This document shows, in pieces, positions 13,615-14,113 of a DNA stretch of 14,113 bases. Positions within the stretch are counted from its first letter, which is position 1. Every line of letters begins with the position of its first letter. The notes under the pieces were generated by a model, which had not been told where the DNA came from, did no database searches, and saw only the letters and a program-made list of their open reading frames with translations. The position numbers and the translations under genes are program-made. The DNA is taken from positions 1 to 14,113 of the forward strand of contig CAMKTI010000035.1 in NCBI GenBank assembly GCA_946415665.1. Direction: 5' to 3'. Source of the DNA: an uncultured Clostridia bacterium (GTDB lineage Bacteria; Bacillota; Clostridia; Lachnospirales; CAMVHY01).

Positions 13615-14012
13615 TTTTCTTCAAAATCCTAAAACCTTTATAATCACGTTGTTCAAGTCTGTTGCGTTTTGGAGAAATAACCGATTTCATATTTCGTTTT
13701 GTTATATAAGACAAGATTTCGTTGGTATCGTAAGCACGATCTGCAAAGACTAATTTTGCATCAAGATTTTTGAGCGAGTTAATAGTTCCTTTACAATCGG
13801 CATGCGTTCCCTCTGTAAATTTTACAGGCATACCGCACTCATTGACGGCTAAGTGTATTTTCGAATTAAGCCCTCTTTTGTCTTTGATATAGCCTGATTT
13901 CCGCCATGAACCCCGGCTTCATGCTGATGCGCTTTCACATAACTCGAGTCTATTATTAACCATTTAAAGCTCACATCACCTTTCAGTATCTCAAATAATT
14001 TCTTCCACATAC

Positions 14013-14020
14013 CTTTTTTT
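14013..14020 (-). other. A_AAA_AAG slippery site in the IS5 transposase
   Basis: On the minus strand the codons CAA AAA AAG contain the heptamer A_AAA_AAG. Before it the transposase reads RFIRWQKK; after a -1 slip it continues GMWKKLFEIL. Without the slip the frame ends within ten codons. This is the known layout for programmed -1 frameshifting between OrfA and OrfB in some IS5-family groups. Confidence 0.65.
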
Positions 14021-14113
14021 GCCATCGAATAAATCTTTGATGAACTGTACCCACTTTACATAATCCGGCGGCAAATCCCTCCACAGAGATCCTGTTTTAA
14101 GTATCCAAATAAC

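Larger units (their letters stand above)
13413..14113 (-). pseudogene. Decayed IS5-family transposase (DDE type), running off the right edge
   Basis: Minus-strand translation gives IS5-type transposase segments in order, but in changing frames. The first is WILKTGSLWRDLPPDYVKW (to about 14051). Then comes GTVHQRFIRWQKK (about 14051-14013), then KGMWKKLFEILKGD through DSSYVKAHQH and GGNQAISKTKEGL (to about 13870). IHLAVNECGMPVKFTEGTHAD with VFADRAYD and SPKRNRLEQRDY follows (13867-13634). The last segment is HRKLYRFRHIIEHTFLAF with YAK and YVRR (13601-13413). The DDE residues are all recognisable: Asp in IDSS, Asp in FADRAYD and Glu in HIIEH. One-base deletions near 14050 and 13867, an extra stretch at about 13599-13636 and an in-frame TAG (13539-13541, expected Trp) inactivate it. 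The change at 14013-14020 may instead be programmed frameshifting. The N-terminus lies outside the window. Confidence 0.9.
13413..14113 (-). mobile_element. IS5-family insertion sequence remnant, partial
   Basis: The transposase pseudogene defines the element, which continues beyond 14113. The end near 13413 should lie shortly downstream of the transposase stop, within about 13330-13413, but no terminal inverted repeat or target duplication can be shown because the other end is outside the window. Confidence 0.75.

Overview
The window is an AT-rich bacterial segment of about 14.1 kb with strong AGGAGG-type ribosome binding sites, the standard code (pyrH ends on TGA and tryptophan is TGG), two tRNA-Ser genes that lack an encoded CCA, and a gene for HydF, a maturase of [FeFe]-hydrogenase. 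This points to an anaerobic, probably host-associated, Bacillota-like bacterium with a shrinking genome. A Clostridia-related endosymbiont would fit, but the lineage is inference only.

Layout. Positions 1-157 hold a direct repeat of at least 55 bp. Each copy carries a 5' untranslated region, a ribosome binding site and the first eight codons (MSMDMVGK) of a gene. The first copy opens a 22-codon mini-ORF that ends within a promoter; the second opens a giant gene of 3281 codons (134-9979). The giant protein matches no family I can name. It has no N-terminal signal sequence, a long mostly helical charged body, internally duplicated modules in its C-terminal half, a coiled-coil and Asn/Lys-rich linker, two adjacent membrane helices close to the C-terminus and an acidic tail. 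A terminator follows it.

Next comes a compact housekeeping pair, pyrH (UMP kinase) and frr (ribosome recycling factor). They overlap by 8 bases, have their own promoter and end at a strong terminator. hydF (11771-12973) follows with its own promoter. Its iron-sulfur motif is intact, but its GTPase switch motifs are degenerate. hydE, hydG and the hydrogenase are not in the window.

On the minus strand, tRNA-Ser(UGA) and tRNA-Ser(GGA) form a two-gene unit behind a consensus promoter. The right edge (13413-14113) is a decayed IS5-family transposase, also on the minus strand. It is broken by several frameshifts, an amber stop and a small insertion, and it keeps a classical A_AAA_AAG slippery site.

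The most unusual content is the giant gene with its duplicated 5' cassette. My working reading is that it belongs to a family of giant, membrane-anchored, possibly host-facing proteins sharing a common expression cassette and built by internal duplication. The repeats, the membrane segments and the promoter are visible in the sequence; the biological role is inference.
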